A program made the translations under genes and the position numbers. From the NCBI RefSeq assembly GCF_009811415.1, contig NZ_BLIG01000047.1:62001-126000 (forward strand): DNA of 64,000 nucleotides, in the 5' to 3' direction. This stretch comes from Alteromonas sp. KUL106. GTDB lineage: Bacteria > Pseudomonadota > Gammaproteobacteria > Enterobacterales > Alteromonadaceae. The notes beneath the pieces are model-generated. The model ran no database searches, was not told the DNA's origin, and was given only the letters and a program-made list of their open reading frames with translations. Of the stretch, positions 17,214 through 27,269 are shown piece after piece; the first letter of the stretch is position 1, and each line of letters starts with the position of its first letter.

Positions 17214-17651
17214 ATGACTGATATTACACCAACACTTGCCGATTACCCTTACAAAGTCACAATAGCTACGCGATGGCAAGATAATGATGCATATGGGCAT
17301 ATCAACAATGTGGTGTATTACGGCTTTTTCGATACTGCCGTAAACCGCTTTTTAATAGAGGAAGGTGGGTTAGATATTCATAACGGACAAACCGTGGCAT
17401 ATGTGGTGAGTAGTCAGTGTCAGTATATTGCGCCGGCAGCGTATCCTGAGGACATCTTTGTGGGTTTACGCGTTATCAAAATTGGCCGAAGCTCAGTAAC
17501 ATATGGGCTATCGGTCTATGCAGGTGAGAATAAACGACGAGTGGCTCATGGTCAGTTTGTGCACGTGTTTGTAGATAGAAAAACCGATAAGGCTATCCCC
17601 ATTCCGGTTAACGTGAAAGCAGCGTTAGAATCCATTGTGGAAGTAATGTAG
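17214..17651 (+). CDS. acyl-CoA thioesterase, 4HBT/FadM type
   Basis: 145 aa hotdog-fold protein. The motif RWQDNDAYGHINNVVYYGFFD carries the Asp-x-Asp-x-x-x-H-x-N arrangement of the 4-hydroxybenzoyl-CoA thioesterase family, with the catalytic Asp in the first helix region. It should hydrolyse acyl-CoA or similar thioesters; substrate chain length cannot be read. GGGAAG sits upstream of the ATG at 17214; the longer reading (17118) lacks similarity. Next gene (2-hydroxyacid dehydrogenase) begins 46 bases downstream, suggesting co-transcription. Confidence 0.9.
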   Translation: MTDITPTLADYPYKVTIATRWQDNDAYGHINNVVYYGFFDTAVNRFLIEEGGLDIHNGQTVAYVVSSQCQYIAPAAYPEDIFVGLRVIKIGRSSVTYGLSVYAGENKRRVAHGQFVHVFVDRKTDKAIPIPVNVKAALESIVEVM

Positions 17652-17697
17652 GTAGTCTTTAAATGACAATAGAAGCCACCTGCATGGAAGATAAAAA

Positions 17698-18630
17698 ATG
17701 ATGAAAACGGTTGTTTTTCTAGACGCCGAAACAATGGATTTGCCCAGTCTTGACACCTCTGCATTAGAAAACCTCAACGCAGAGATTACGCTTTATGAGC
17801 GAACTGAGGGGGCCGACGTTGCGAAGCGTATTCGCACTGCCGATGCTATTTTGGTTAACAAAGTCGTACTGAAACCTGAAGACCTACAGCAGGCAAAAAA
17901 GCTTCGTTACATAGGTGTGACAGCCACAGGTATGAACAATATCGATATTGACTATTGCCAGCAAGCAGGTATTACCGTGCAAAACGTCGAAGGCTACGGT
18001 ACTGACAGTGTCGCCCAACATACGTTGACCTTGGCGCTGAATCTGGCGACGAACTTTGTAGCTTACCAGCGCGATGTGCGCAATCAGGCGTGGTCCGCTT
18101 CTTCCCATTTCTGCTTGTTAAATCACCCGGTGATGGAGCTTGCTGGTAAGCATGCGGTGATCGTTGGGCACGGAGAGCTTGGCAAGCGCGTTGAAGCATT
18201 GTTTAGTGCAATAGGCATGAAAGTGAGTATTGCTGCTCGACCTGGTAAAAATGACGACCCCCGCCCTAGCCTAGCATCCCTTTTGCCTGACGCTGACGTG
18301 ATAAGTCTTCACTGCCCACTGACGGAAGACACCGATAAACTTATTAATGCTGATACGCTATCGCTTATGAAACCAACGGCCTTTCTTATCAATACGGCAC
18401 GCGGCGGGCTCATTGATGAAGAGGCGCTCTTCAATGCGCTTAAACACAACAAAATTGGTGGCGCGGGCTTAGATGTACTGAGTGTTGAGCCCCCACCGGC
18501 TGACCACATACTGCTTAAAGAGTCATTACCCAACTTACTGGTAACGCCGCATAATGCGTGGATTGGCAAGGGCGCCAGGCAAAAGCTGCTGAATAAAACG
18601 CTGGCCCATCTATCAGGTTTCCTGGGATAA
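17698..18630 (+). CDS. D-2-hydroxyacid dehydrogenase
   Basis: 310 aa NAD(P)-dependent oxidoreductase of the D-isomer-specific 2-hydroxyacid dehydrogenase family, closest in style to glycerate dehydrogenase (HprA). The nucleotide site is VIVGHGELGKRV (GxGxxG); the catalytic triad is visible as Arg in NTARGGLID, Glu in DVLSVEPP and His in TPHNAW. Two ATGs are adjacent (17698, 17701); GGAAG precedes both. The substrate (glycerate, hydroxypyruvate or glyoxylate) is an inference. It is followed nine bases later by the EamA transporter. Confidence 0.92.
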   Translation: MMKTVVFLDAETMDLPSLDTSALENLNAEITLYERTEGADVAKRIRTADAILVNKVVLKPEDLQQAKKLRYIGVTATGMNNIDIDYCQQAGITVQNVEGYGTDSVAQHTLTLALNLATNFVAYQRDVRNQAWSASSHFCLLNHPVMELAGKHAVIVGHGELGKRVEALFSAIGMKVSIAARPGKNDDPRPSLASLLPDADVISLHCPLTEDTDKLINADTLSLMKPTAFLINTARGGLIDEEALFNALKHNKIGGAGLDVLSVEPPPADHILLKESLPNLLVTPHNAWIGKGARQKLLNKTLAHLSGFLG

Positions 18631-18639
18631 AACGCGACG

Positions 18640-19542
18640 ATGAACAACGCAACTTTATTTACACTGTGCTGCCTGATCTGGGGCTCAACCTGGATTGCGA
18701 TTACGTACCAGATCGGCCATACCTCGGAAACCTTTGCGATTGCTTTGCGCTATTTATTGGCGTCAGCATGTCTGGGGGCATACTGCGTTTTAAGACGTTT
18801 ACCGCTCAAATTGCCTTTGCATGTTCATGTGAAAATGGCAGCGGTGGGGCTATTCCTATACAGTTTGAACTACACGTTGCTATATATGGCGCAGGCACAC
18901 ATTATCAGTGCGCTGTTAGCGCTAATGAGCTCATGCATTATCTATATTAACGTTGTACTTCGGCGCTGGTGGCTTAAAGAGCCCATAAGAAAAGAAGTGG
19001 TTATTGGCGCTACCTTTGGCTTACTCGGCATTGTATGTTTATTCGTGCCAGAGTTTTCAAAAGTATCTATGGACGCAGCCCTGGCTACCGGTCTCGCCAT
19101 CGCTTTTGTCAGTTTCTTTTGTGCTTCGACGGGCAATGTTATCTCGGAACGCATACTGACCTCCGGTACTCCCGTTATTCAAATGAATTTTTATGCCATG
19201 AGTTACGCTATGGTGCTGCTTTTTGTCACATCATTAATCATGCCTGGCGAGCTAATAATGCCTACTGATACCGCGTTTTACATATCGTTGCTGTACTTAG
19301 CGGTCTTTGGCTCTGTATTTGCTTTTGGTGCGTATATGAAACTCCTTAAGCAAATGGGGGCTGACAAGGCGGCCTATGTGGTGTTGGTGTACCCCATGGT
19401 GGCACTGGTTATTTCAACCTTTTTTGAGGGTTACACCTGGAGCACGCTCTCTGTAGTCGGAGTGGCAATTGTGCTGGTAGGCAACGCCATTGCGATGGGA
19501 AAAGTCCCCCGCTTTATGCGCCGCCCGCCAGTGTCGAGCTAG
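18640..19542 (+). CDS. EamA/DMT-family transporter
   Basis: 300 aa inner-membrane protein with ten hydrophobic segments in two EamA halves (opening LFTLCCLIWGSTWIAITYQIG; second half starting near LATGLAIAFVSFFCASTGNV). Drug/metabolite transporter superfamily; members export amino acids, nucleotides or drugs, and substrate is not predictable. It starts nine bases after the dehydrogenase stop, so probably the last gene of the thioesterase-dehydrogenase-transporter unit. Confidence 0.9.
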   Translation: MNNATLFTLCCLIWGSTWIAITYQIGHTSETFAIALRYLLASACLGAYCVLRRLPLKLPLHVHVKMAAVGLFLYSLNYTLLYMAQAHIISALLALMSSCIIYINVVLRRWWLKEPIRKEVVIGATFGLLGIVCLFVPEFSKVSMDAALATGLAIAFVSFFCASTGNVISERILTSGTPVIQMNFYAMSYAMVLLFVTSLIMPGELIMPTDTAFYISLLYLAVFGSVFAFGAYMKLLKQMGADKAAYVVLVYPMVALVISTFFEGYTWSTLSVVGVAIVLVGNAIAMGKVPRFMRRPPVSS

Positions 19543-19599
19543 CACACAGACCGCTGCACAAAAGTACGTCAAAGAATAAAAGACCCTGGGTGAAGCCTT

Positions 19600-19875
19600 T
19601 TATTTGAGTGCGTTGATTTTCTTATTCAGCTCATATGCAGGCTCTGTCACTATGGTTTCAAGGGTTTCAATACGCGCCATTAACGCTTTAATTTGCGCAT
19701 CTTTTTCTTCCAAGCGCTGCAGCTGTTTGTCAGTAACGCCTTTTACAAACGGGTTGCTGCACTCGCCGTTCATCCAGTCGTTTAATCGCCACTGAAATTT
19801 CGCGTCTAAGTAGCTTGCTAAAAGTACAAGCGACGTGATGCTGCCAATTAACAAAACTAAACTTAATGTAGACAT
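19600..19875 (-). CDS. PspB-like small membrane protein
   Basis: 91 aa: one N-terminal membrane helix (LSLVLLIGSITSLVLLASYL), then a charged region and a C-terminal coiled coil (QLQRLEEKDAQIKALMARIE followed by TLETIV). The layout and the RIETLETI motif resemble phage-shock protein B, a cofactor of PspC in membrane-stress sensing, but pspA and pspC are not adjacent. The AATAAAAG/CTTTTATT inverted repeat at 19575-19604 may end both this gene and the converging transporter gene. Confidence 0.75.
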   Translation of the reverse strand: MSTLSLVLLIGSITSLVLLASYLDAKFQWRLNDWMNGECSNPFVKGVTDKQLQRLEEKDAQIKALMARIETLETIVTEPAYELNKKINALK

Positions 19876-20067
19876 AGTGTTTTCCTAATCCAAATTTCAA
19901 GGTTTAAAGCCTTTAGCGGGCATGTTCTAAAAGCGCGTTTTTGCACGCTCTGTTTCAAATAGTCATTTGGGGTTCAAAAAAATTACAACGTGGATGAAAA
20001 AAGTTTGTAATAAAAATTTGTAGGGGCAGACTGATAGAAATAACACAATAAAATAACAAGCGTTTTT

Positions 20068-20592
20068 GTGAGTAGGGATGTGACGTTGGGGCAGGGTTTT
20101 GAAGATGTTTTTGCGCAATACGGGGCAATACTGAGCCGTGTAGCCAACAGCTATGAAGCGAACGAGGCGATGCAGCAAGAATTATTGCAAGAGATAGCTA
20201 TTGCGGTATGGCAGGGGCTGTCTCGGTTTAAAGGCGACAGTAGCGTGAAAACCTATATTTTGAAGATAGCCCATAACCGCGCAGTCACCCACGTAGCAAA
20301 TCAAGTGAAGCGTCTCGATACCCATCAATACGACCATGATGATCTGGGCTCTGACGGGTTTGCGAGTCACACCCAGTCACCAGAGGAAATGTCTAGTCAG
20401 CACCAGTCTTTGGAGCGCTTAATGCGTGCAGTACGGGCACTACCATTACAGTCAAGACAAGTGCTTACCCTTTCCTTAGAAGGCTTAAGTTACGATGAGA
20501 TTGCAGACGTATGTGGTCTGACGAAAAACCATGTTGGTGTGATATTAAAACGCGCCAAGCAAAGTATCATGCAGGAGCAACCGCATGCATAA
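20068..20592 (+). CDS. ECF-type RNA polymerase sigma factor
   Basis: 174 aa. Sigma region 2 is visible in LLQEIAIAVWQGLSRFKGDS and VKTYILKIAHNRAVTHVANQ; region 4 in LPLQSRQVLTLSLEGLSYDE followed by the HTH IADVCGLTKNHVGVILKRAK. Regions 1.1 and 3 are absent, the ECF layout. The start is GTG (20068 or 20080); a GTAGGG sequence lies between them, so the exact start is unsure. It overlaps the next gene by eight bases, typical for a sigma/anti-sigma pair. Targets are unknown. Confidence 0.9.
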   Translation: MSRDVTLGQGFEDVFAQYGAILSRVANSYEANEAMQQELLQEIAIAVWQGLSRFKGDSSVKTYILKIAHNRAVTHVANQVKRLDTHQYDHDDLGSDGFASHTQSPEEMSSQHQSLERLMRAVRALPLQSRQVLTLSLEGLSYDEIADVCGLTKNHVGVILKRAKQSIMQEQPHA

Positions 20593-21205
20593 TTCAGATA
20601 AAGAGAATCAAAAAAAATCTGCTGAAAATTGGGACGATCAGCAAGATGAAACCCTCTCTTTTCTCTGGCAAGCTCAGCCAGTAAAGACGATTAATTTAGA
20701 TGAAGTGAAAGCAAACCTTCACAGTGAGCGGAAAAAGCAGCGTTGGTATATGGTATTGGATTCTCTGATGGTGCTTCCTGCTATTTATATTCTCACGAAA
20801 TACTGGGGCAATATGTCAGGAGTCGCGCAGATGATGTTTGTGTTTATGCTGTCGACATCGCTTCCCTTACTGGTCTATCAGCTATGGTTAAGACGAGTGG
20901 CTGCATTCGCTAAAAATAGCCAAACTGCTGACCATTTAATGGAGCTAACGAAGCAAATTAAAAACAATGTAAAGATAGCGTTTATAACTAAGCATTCAAC
21001 TTGGATAGCGCTGGTTTTCGGGTTCGCTTTTGTATTGGAACACTATTTTTCGGGGGATCTTGTTCCGGAAAAAAACAGCAAATTGATCATCGCAGTGTCG
21101 TCTATGAGTATTGGTATGCTGATTTGGTATATTTGGGCACACAAAAGACAAAAGCACTTTGAACGTCAACTCGAAACGCTTGAGAATCTGGCGCAGCATC
21201 GTTAA
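20585..21205 (+). CDS. probable membrane-bound anti-sigma factor
   Basis: 206 aa. A cytosolic N-terminus of about 55 residues (LWQAQPVKTINLDEVKANLH) precedes four hydrophobic segments in two pairs (VLDSLMVLPAIYILTKYW; MMFVFMLSTSLPLLVYQLWL; TWIALVFGFAFVLEHYF; LIIAVSSMSIGMLIWYIWAH) with a charged linker between. No zinc-binding HxxxCxxC motif of classical anti-sigma factors is seen. Its role is inferred from the eight-base overlap with the sigma factor and its own AGGAG ribosome site inside that gene. Sensing would be at the membrane. Confidence 0.7.
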   Translation: MHNSDKENQKKSAENWDDQQDETLSFLWQAQPVKTINLDEVKANLHSERKKQRWYMVLDSLMVLPAIYILTKYWGNMSGVAQMMFVFMLSTSLPLLVYQLWLRRVAAFAKNSQTADHLMELTKQIKNNVKIAFITKHSTWIALVFGFAFVLEHYFSGDLVPEKNSKLIIAVSSMSIGMLIWYIWAHKRQKHFERQLETLENLAQHR

Positions 21206-21289
21206 GGGCACAAGGGGGCAAGAATGCGACAGGGCGATGTTTTGAGTTTGGGCGCTTAGTTATTACTAGAAGTGTTAGGAACGCCCACT

Positions 21290-24200
21290 TTATTCTTTTT
21301 GTGAGCTTTCACTACTATCGTCAGATTCACCGTCGTCTTCATCACTATCTTTACGGGTTCTGTTATCGCCCAAGAAAAACTCATAATAGAGATCTAAGGC
21401 AAACTCAGATTGGTCTTCCAGTGTGGTTTGAATAGCTTCCAAATATAAACGTGGGAGAAGCTGATACTTTACCGCCAGGTCAGGCGGTAGTTGTCTGCGT
21501 CTAAGCGTGCTATTGGCGTCGTTGTTGCTTAGTCCTACATCCACATTGTAAACCACAGATAATCTCTCGTTAATCTGCCCTCTTACGGACAGTAAGTCTT
21601 CGTTAGTGCTTAAACTAATATCATCAATACCCAGCGCGCTTCCTACCTGCCCTGTCAGGGTTTTGGTGTTGGATAAGCCAAAGCCTACCAGCAGCGCAGT
21701 ATAGTTAGGATCTTGTGTACCTGAGTTTGGCCCTGAACCTGTGAGGAGGTATGACAGTACGCCCTGCTGATCCATTGCAGGCTCAGAGAACAGGTTAATA
21801 CTTGGCGAGTCAGCCGCGCCATCAATTCGGATACCTGCAATTACGTCGTCATCGGTTTTAACTGGGTCGCGAATGGCTTCAACCAGCAACAGGGGTTGGT
21901 CGATAGGGCCGTTAAATTGTACTTCACCGGTTTGAATAATTAGCTGTTGTCCGTAAGCATTGTAACGGCCATTTAAAATTTGAAGGTCACCATAGCCCAC
22001 GAGTGCAGGTTGGGTGTTCACGCGAATGCCACCATATAAACTTGCGGTAAGACCAAACGCTTCAAGTTTTACTTCTTCGGTTTTGTTTTTGTCGATATTG
22101 ACTAATACCGAAGCATGCACGATATCTAGCGGTTCTTCTCTTTCGGGTTCGCCTCGAAGGTGTACGTCTTTTGACGGTGAAACAGCACTTTCAGGAAGCG
22201 ACTCTATTTCAATTCTCGCCCAAGGAATATTCACCTCGCCACTCACGTCCACTTTTTCTTTTGTTGCGGCGACATCAATATTCGGTGATACCTTAAGGCG
22301 GATATTTGGCTGACGAATTTCGAATCGGTTTCCTTTTAAATTGAATGTCGCGCTGGGGTTGGTTGACCAGTCCAAATTGCCTTTCAACGCCCCTTTACCA
22401 CCACCCAGCAAGAAGGTGCCGTCTAGCGCTGCGGTTTGGCCGTTAAGCGTTACTTTTTGATTCCAATCGGCCAGTGTCACAGGTGTATCTTGAACATCGA
22501 TAGCGCCGTTTGAAATCGTCAACTCACCGTTAAGCGTAGGGTCGTCAATGTAGCCACTTAACGATATGTTACCGTTCAATTTCCCAGTAAGGGTCCTGAT
22601 AGCCGGGGAAAGGGGTTTGAATGGTGCAACATTAAGCCCTTGCATCTCTAGCTTTCCGTCAAGTGGGATACGCGAGTCGAAAGGACGGGTATTTAACGTT
22701 AATGTCGCATCTCCCACATCTTGGCTAGAAATGACGGACGTTGACGTTAACTGCCCCTGCTTTATTTCTCCTTTAGTTTCTATGGCGTTAATAGTCAGCG
22801 TTAGCGGCCGTGTTTCACCGAGCTGCCATGGTGCTGAACTCATCGATGCGGTAAACGTGGCATCGACGGGGTCGTTGGCTGAATAGCTACCTTTAGTTTT
22901 GACGGTAAGCGTTGCTTGTGAGGGGCTTGAAACAACAGTGGGCGCTAACTCATTCGCCCATAACCCAACGGGCAGTGACGTTGCGCTAATATCCCAGCTG
23001 GCCTTGCTTTGTTGATAATTCACGTTCGAAATACACAGCTCACCTTCTTTTCGAGACGTCCAGCAGTGCTGGCCGATTTTAGCCGTTACAGGTGCGGTGC
23101 CTATATCTACGCTAAACGGGCTTGATAGCGTCCACTGCATATTCGCGAGCTTCAATGCGGTATCGCTAATTTCTCCCACCCAGTGATCATTCGTCCAAGC
23201 GCCTTTTAGCGATAGCCCAATATCGGTGTTAGGTACGGCTAGGTCGATATCTGCGGTGTGATCGCGATAGGTACCGTTAACTTTGATTTCGCCGTTTAAT
23301 GGCCCTTGCTGCGCGGCAGAGGCACTTAAATTGGGTGACACAGCGATATTTGATAGGGCAAGCGTGCCGTTAGCGCTGGGATTTTGCCAAGGACCTGTGG
23401 CCGTGATATTGCCGCTTACCGAGCCTGTCACTTCTGGGTAAAGACTTGAAATCGCATTAACATTTATTGCCATATTTGCATTCAAATGCCGCTTGTTTAG
23501 CACTTGAGCAATGGCGCGTATGGTATTTCTTTCTTGTTCATGCTCTTGAATGATATTGACGTTAGTCACAAACAAATCACTGGGACCGGCATAAACTGCG
23601 TTTCCCTTTACCTGAATCGGTTTGCCTTGAAGTACACCCGAGACAGTCATATCTCTGAGGCTCATATGCAATCCACCGCGCGCGGAGTATTGCAAAATAC
23701 TGTCAATTGATCCGTTAATTTTTTCAGGCGCATAAGCGCTGAATTGTCGCCCTGACACGTTCTCAAGCGTAGTCTTACCTTCCCACGCAATACTTTCATT
23801 TAGATAAAGGGTGCCCGTGTTGGTTAACCTTCCTTCCAACGCGCCAATATTGGCTTGATTAACAAAGATGTTGTTCTTTTTAAGTACCACATCAAGCGAT
23901 ACCGGCACATTGCCAATATCAGGCAATGTCGCGGCTCCCGACCCTTTTAGCACGTAGTCGCCCATGGTACCGGTAAGCGTTAATTGCCCCTCTTTAAGCG
24001 TGGTATTCTCCATTGTGGGTATGGCTTGTTCTTGCCAGTTTGCGTTAAATTTTATGGGAAGGTTACTGTCTAGAATATTGGCGTCTAAATTCGCGTTTGC
24101 CGTTACCGCCCCTTCAGCAGTCACCGATAGCGTTAAATCGTCTAACGCGCCTGAGGCCGACAGACTTATTTCTTGTAACGCTTCATTTAACTTTGTTTTG

Positions 24201-25147
24201 GCGTTAACGAGCACTTCTAATGGATAGCTACCGTCAAGTGTGGCGCTCACCTTCCCTTTTATCTCACCCTGCTCATGTATTAACGCCATTTCTTCAACAG
24301 CAATATCACTGCCTTTAAATTGCGCTTCCAAAAGTGAGATGAGTGCAATGTGTTGTTTGCTCTCCCCTTGCATGAGTTGTAGATCTTCTACTAGAAAAGT
24401 ACCGAGAGACAAAGGAATAGGTGTAGCTATAGTTGGTAGTTCAGGTACCTCATAGCTTAGTGAGTACGACGTAGGCAATGGGTTATCAGTGCTTGGTGCT
24501 TGTTGTTCGGTTGGTTGCTCTTTCTTTGAGGTAGGGTTTGGAGCAGGTTGCTCAATATTAGTATCCGATGTATTGGCCATGGCTGCGGGCGATGAGCTGG
24601 CAGCCTCACCTTGGTTTAGCAAAGCAATACGCACACCTTTCGCAGCTATGCTGTCGAGTATGAGAGCGCTATTTCCTTCAAAATCGGCCAACTCCAATTC
24701 ATCAATTTCCACTGTTGTTGTAAGTAACGCGAGTTTGATATTCGTCAGCGCCAAATACCCAACATCAATAGGCAGCGGCAATGTAATCTCACCATCCGTA
24801 GGTGTGTCATCAAAAGACTCGGGGGCACTTGAAAGTTGCGTTAACGTGGCGTTTTCTAACGTAAGTTCGTTGATACACACTCTAGGCTCAAACAGACAAC
24901 GCCACGTAATATCAATATAGGCGTATTGTGCAGATACCTTCCATTGCGGGTTTTCCCACTTCGCATTATGTACTTCCAAGGTGTCTGCAAACCCGCCGTC
25001 GATGGCACCAATAGAGAGGTTTTCAACAAATGTGTTGGCCAGTAACTTAGCGGTAGGCCCGCCCAAGGGGCTTATCAATAAAGCATATATGCTCACTAAA
25101 ATAAGAACGGGTGAGAGTAAAATAGCCGAAAGCGTACGTTTTCTCAT
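21290..25147 (-). CDS. tamB: TamB, inner-membrane partner of TamA
   Basis: 1285 aa, full-length TamB. One N-terminal signal anchor (LSAILLSPVLILVSIYALLI) holds the protein in the inner membrane; the rest is a long repetitive beta-structure spanning the periplasm that moves phospholipids to the outer membrane or aids protein insertion. The C-terminal DUF490 domain is clear (VSYLLTGSGPNSG-like segment, LLVGFGLSNTKTLTGQVGSA, YNVDVGLSNND, LYLEAIQTTLED). A low-complexity Ser/Pro/Gln/Glu-rich stretch lies at about residues 183-225. It overlaps tamA by four bases (ATGA), hence coupled. Confidence 0.95.
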   Translation of the reverse strand: MRKRTLSAILLSPVLILVSIYALLISPLGGPTAKLLANTFVENLSIGAIDGGFADTLEVHNAKWENPQWKVSAQYAYIDITWRCLFEPRVCINELTLENATLTQLSSAPESFDDTPTDGEITLPLPIDVGYLALTNIKLALLTTTVEIDELELADFEGNSALILDSIAAKGVRIALLNQGEAASSSPAAMANTSDTNIEQPAPNPTSKKEQPTEQQAPSTDNPLPTSYSLSYEVPELPTIATPIPLSLGTFLVEDLQLMQGESKQHIALISLLEAQFKGSDIAVEEMALIHEQGEIKGKVSATLDGSYPLEVLVNAKTKLNEALQEISLSASGALDDLTLSVTAEGAVTANANLDANILDSNLPIKFNANWQEQAIPTMENTTLKEGQLTLTGTMGDYVLKGSGAATLPDIGNVPVSLDVVLKKNNIFVNQANIGALEGRLTNTGTLYLNESIAWEGKTTLENVSGRQFSAYAPEKINGSIDSILQYSARGGLHMSLRDMTVSGVLQGKPIQVKGNAVYAGPSDLFVTNVNIIQEHEQERNTIRAIAQVLNKRHLNANMAINVNAISSLYPEVTGSVSGNITATGPWQNPSANGTLALSNIAVSPNLSASAAQQGPLNGEIKVNGTYRDHTADIDLAVPNTDIGLSLKGAWTNDHWVGEISDTALKLANMQWTLSSPFSVDIGTAPVTAKIGQHCWTSRKEGELCISNVNYQQSKASWDISATSLPVGLWANELAPTVVSSPSQATLTVKTKGSYSANDPVDATFTASMSSAPWQLGETRPLTLTINAIETKGEIKQGQLTSTSVISSQDVGDATLTLNTRPFDSRIPLDGKLEMQGLNVAPFKPLSPAIRTLTGKLNGNISLSGYIDDPTLNGELTISNGAIDVQDTPVTLADWNQKVTLNGQTAALDGTFLLGGGKGALKGNLDWSTNPSATFNLKGNRFEIRQPNIRLKVSPNIDVAATKEKVDVSGEVNIPWARIEIESLPESAVSPSKDVHLRGEPEREEPLDIVHASVLVNIDKNKTEEVKLEAFGLTASLYGGIRVNTQPALVGYGDLQILNGRYNAYGQQLIIQTGEVQFNGPIDQPLLLVEAIRDPVKTDDDVIAGIRIDGAADSPSINLFSEPAMDQQGVLSYLLTGSGPNSGTQDPNYTALLVGFGLSNTKTLTGQVGSALGIDDISLSTNEDLLSVRGQINERLSVVYNVDVGLSNNDANSTLRRRQLPPDLAVKYQLLPRLYLEAIQTTLEDQSEFALDLYYEFFLGDNRTRKDSDEDDGESDDSSESSQKE

Positions 25148-26982
25148 AGCTCAGGCCCCAGGATGATGTGAACACGCCAATCATTTCCTTCTTTAGATAG
25201 TCCTCTGGCTAGATAAACTCTAACTGCACCTATAGGCGACAGCCAGTGAATTCCTGGTCCTATACCATAAGCGAGGGAGTCGCTGATATCATCGGCAGCT
25301 TTGCCGGCGTCTAAGAACGCTGCTATTCGCCAGTTATCAGCAATCGAGTATGCGTATTCAACGCTTGATGTGGCCAAGTATTTACCACCAATAGACTCAA
25401 CGTAAGACTTACCAGTCTCTGGGTTGATAAGCTCTGCTTTGGGTGATAAGTCACGAAAGCGAAACCCTCTAACGCTTTGATCTCCACCGGCGTAAAACCG
25501 CAGTGATGCGGGTACATCATCAAAGGAATTTGTTTTAATGGCGCCTAGTTCCCCGCGTAGAGTTATTCTGTGTTTATTGTTGTATGTACGAATGAACATA
25601 GCCTCAACTACCGTTTTGACATAGTCGATGTCTGAGCCGAAACCTTCTTTTCCGTATTGCGCTAGCACTTGAAAATAGTTGCCGTTACTTATATTCAACT
25701 CACTGTCTTTTTTGCTATAGGTTAGTGAGTAGCCTGGTAATACGAGCGATGTGGTATTAGTTTCAAGCTCACCTTGGTCGTAAGTCTCTCTAAGGTAAGT
25801 GAGTGAATAATCCTGTTGCCAAGGCGATCCATCCTGTTGCCAATATCGATGTGCAGACAAAGACAGGGTTTCACTCTCAAAGGAGATATTGCTGTATTCA
25901 ATAAATTGGTAACCCGCCTCGATACTGGCGTAATCCCGCGTAATGTTTCTCATCGGTATACGATAGTCGGCGGTAACCGACTGTTCAGGTGCTGAAATAA
26001 AAATATCCGATGAGACAGAGTGCCCCTCACTGTTAACCCAAGGACGTTCCCATCCTAGGCGAACCCGTGGTCCCGTGTCAGTGGCTGCGCCAACTGAGAC
26101 ATTAAATGCGTCGGTGGGTCTGTGAAGTAACGATACTTCTACTGGTACTAGCAAACCCTCAGCCTCACTCACAACTGGGCGGGCAATCACCCGAGTAAAA
26201 TATCCAGACTGATTAAGACTTCTGTTGAAGTCGGCAAGTGTTGCAGAAGAGTACGCATCGCCACTTTTAAACGGCTTTAGCCGCTCAATGATGGCTCTCG
26301 CCTTGTCATCGCCTATAAACTTAAGTTCGCCGAATTGATATTGTGGACCGCTTTGGGCAATCAAAAGCACGTTCGCTTGTTTTTCGTCACGCACTAGGTC
26401 GAGACGCGTCGCCTGCCAAAAATAATCAAAATAACCATTAGATAAGGCGTAGTTAAACATGGACGACTTAAACGACTCGTAAATAGTTTGGTTTAACACG
26501 TCGCCTTCTTTAAGCTTTAGCGAATTGAATCGCGCTCTGAACGCTTTGTCTTCACGTCCTGCACCTATAATTTCGCGAGTGACTTTATTGATGGTGAGTG
26601 GCGCATTCAAAGTAACATTGACCGTTACTTTATCGCTTTCATCGATGCTCACCTTGGTCTCGCTGTTGTAATAACCGAAGGGTTGAACAGCCGTCGCTAC
26701 GGTTCCACCCACTTCATCTTGCCAGTAAGGGTCAGTGAGCAGCGCTTTTTCTACATCTAAGTTATTCAAATGTAAGCGAATATTATTACGCAGTTTGTCG
26801 TCCTCTACCCCTTGGATATTATAGGTAATGGGTGCTTGAGCATAAACGAACGGTACCACGGTGCACACAACAATATAAACTAGGCCACAGGTTAAAGCGG
26901 AGGTAGATTTGTTTACTCTCGATATGAATTGTCGGAAACATTGGTCTTGCAAATTGGCAAGCCTACTCCAAATTGAAGGCAT
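25144..26982 (-). CDS. tamA: TamA, outer-membrane Omp85-family protein
   Basis: 612 aa. Signal sequence (LTCGLVYIVVCTVVPFVYAQ) at about residues 30-49 is preceded by a long N-region, so translation could begin downstream. POTRA domains follow (TLNAPLTINKVTREIIGAG, LKEGDVLNQTIYESFKSSMF), then a 16-strand barrel with the Omp85 motif GGDQSVRGFRFRDLSP and the closing strand WRVHIILGPEL. Works with TamB. AAGGA is 13 bases upstream of the chosen start. First gene of the tamAB operon. Confidence 0.94.
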   Translation of the reverse strand: MPSIWSRLANLQDQCFRQFISRVNKSTSALTCGLVYIVVCTVVPFVYAQAPITYNIQGVEDDKLRNNIRLHLNNLDVEKALLTDPYWQDEVGGTVATAVQPFGYYNSETKVSIDESDKVTVNVTLNAPLTINKVTREIIGAGREDKAFRARFNSLKLKEGDVLNQTIYESFKSSMFNYALSNGYFDYFWQATRLDLVRDEKQANVLLIAQSGPQYQFGELKFIGDDKARAIIERLKPFKSGDAYSSATLADFNRSLNQSGYFTRVIARPVVSEAEGLLVPVEVSLLHRPTDAFNVSVGAATDTGPRVRLGWERPWVNSEGHSVSSDIFISAPEQSVTADYRIPMRNITRDYASIEAGYQFIEYSNISFESETLSLSAHRYWQQDGSPWQQDYSLTYLRETYDQGELETNTTSLVLPGYSLTYSKKDSELNISNGNYFQVLAQYGKEGFGSDIDYVKTVVEAMFIRTYNNKHRITLRGELGAIKTNSFDDVPASLRFYAGGDQSVRGFRFRDLSPKAELINPETGKSYVESIGGKYLATSSVEYAYSIADNWRIAAFLDAGKAADDISDSLAYGIGPGIHWLSPIGAVRVYLARGLSKEGNDWRVHIILGPEL

Positions 26983-27269
26983 GAAAAGGCTAAATCCTTA
27001 AGGTAACGCTGGGCTAAGACGTATACCGCTAAATGGTAAAGTCCATGTAATGTACGTAATTAATAATACCACAATTGTAATTTGTATCCCCAAAGTACGA
27101 CGAGAGATCAAATAATTGCGCTAATACCACAAACACCGACCATCGCAACGTGATAAAGCACGCTTTTCTGTACAATACCCTTTTAATTTGTATACTCGAT
27201 GTTCGTTTTTCTTCGAAGCCAGCGCTTTAACGAAGTTCCATTAAAACTAAAAAAGAACAAGGGAATGTT

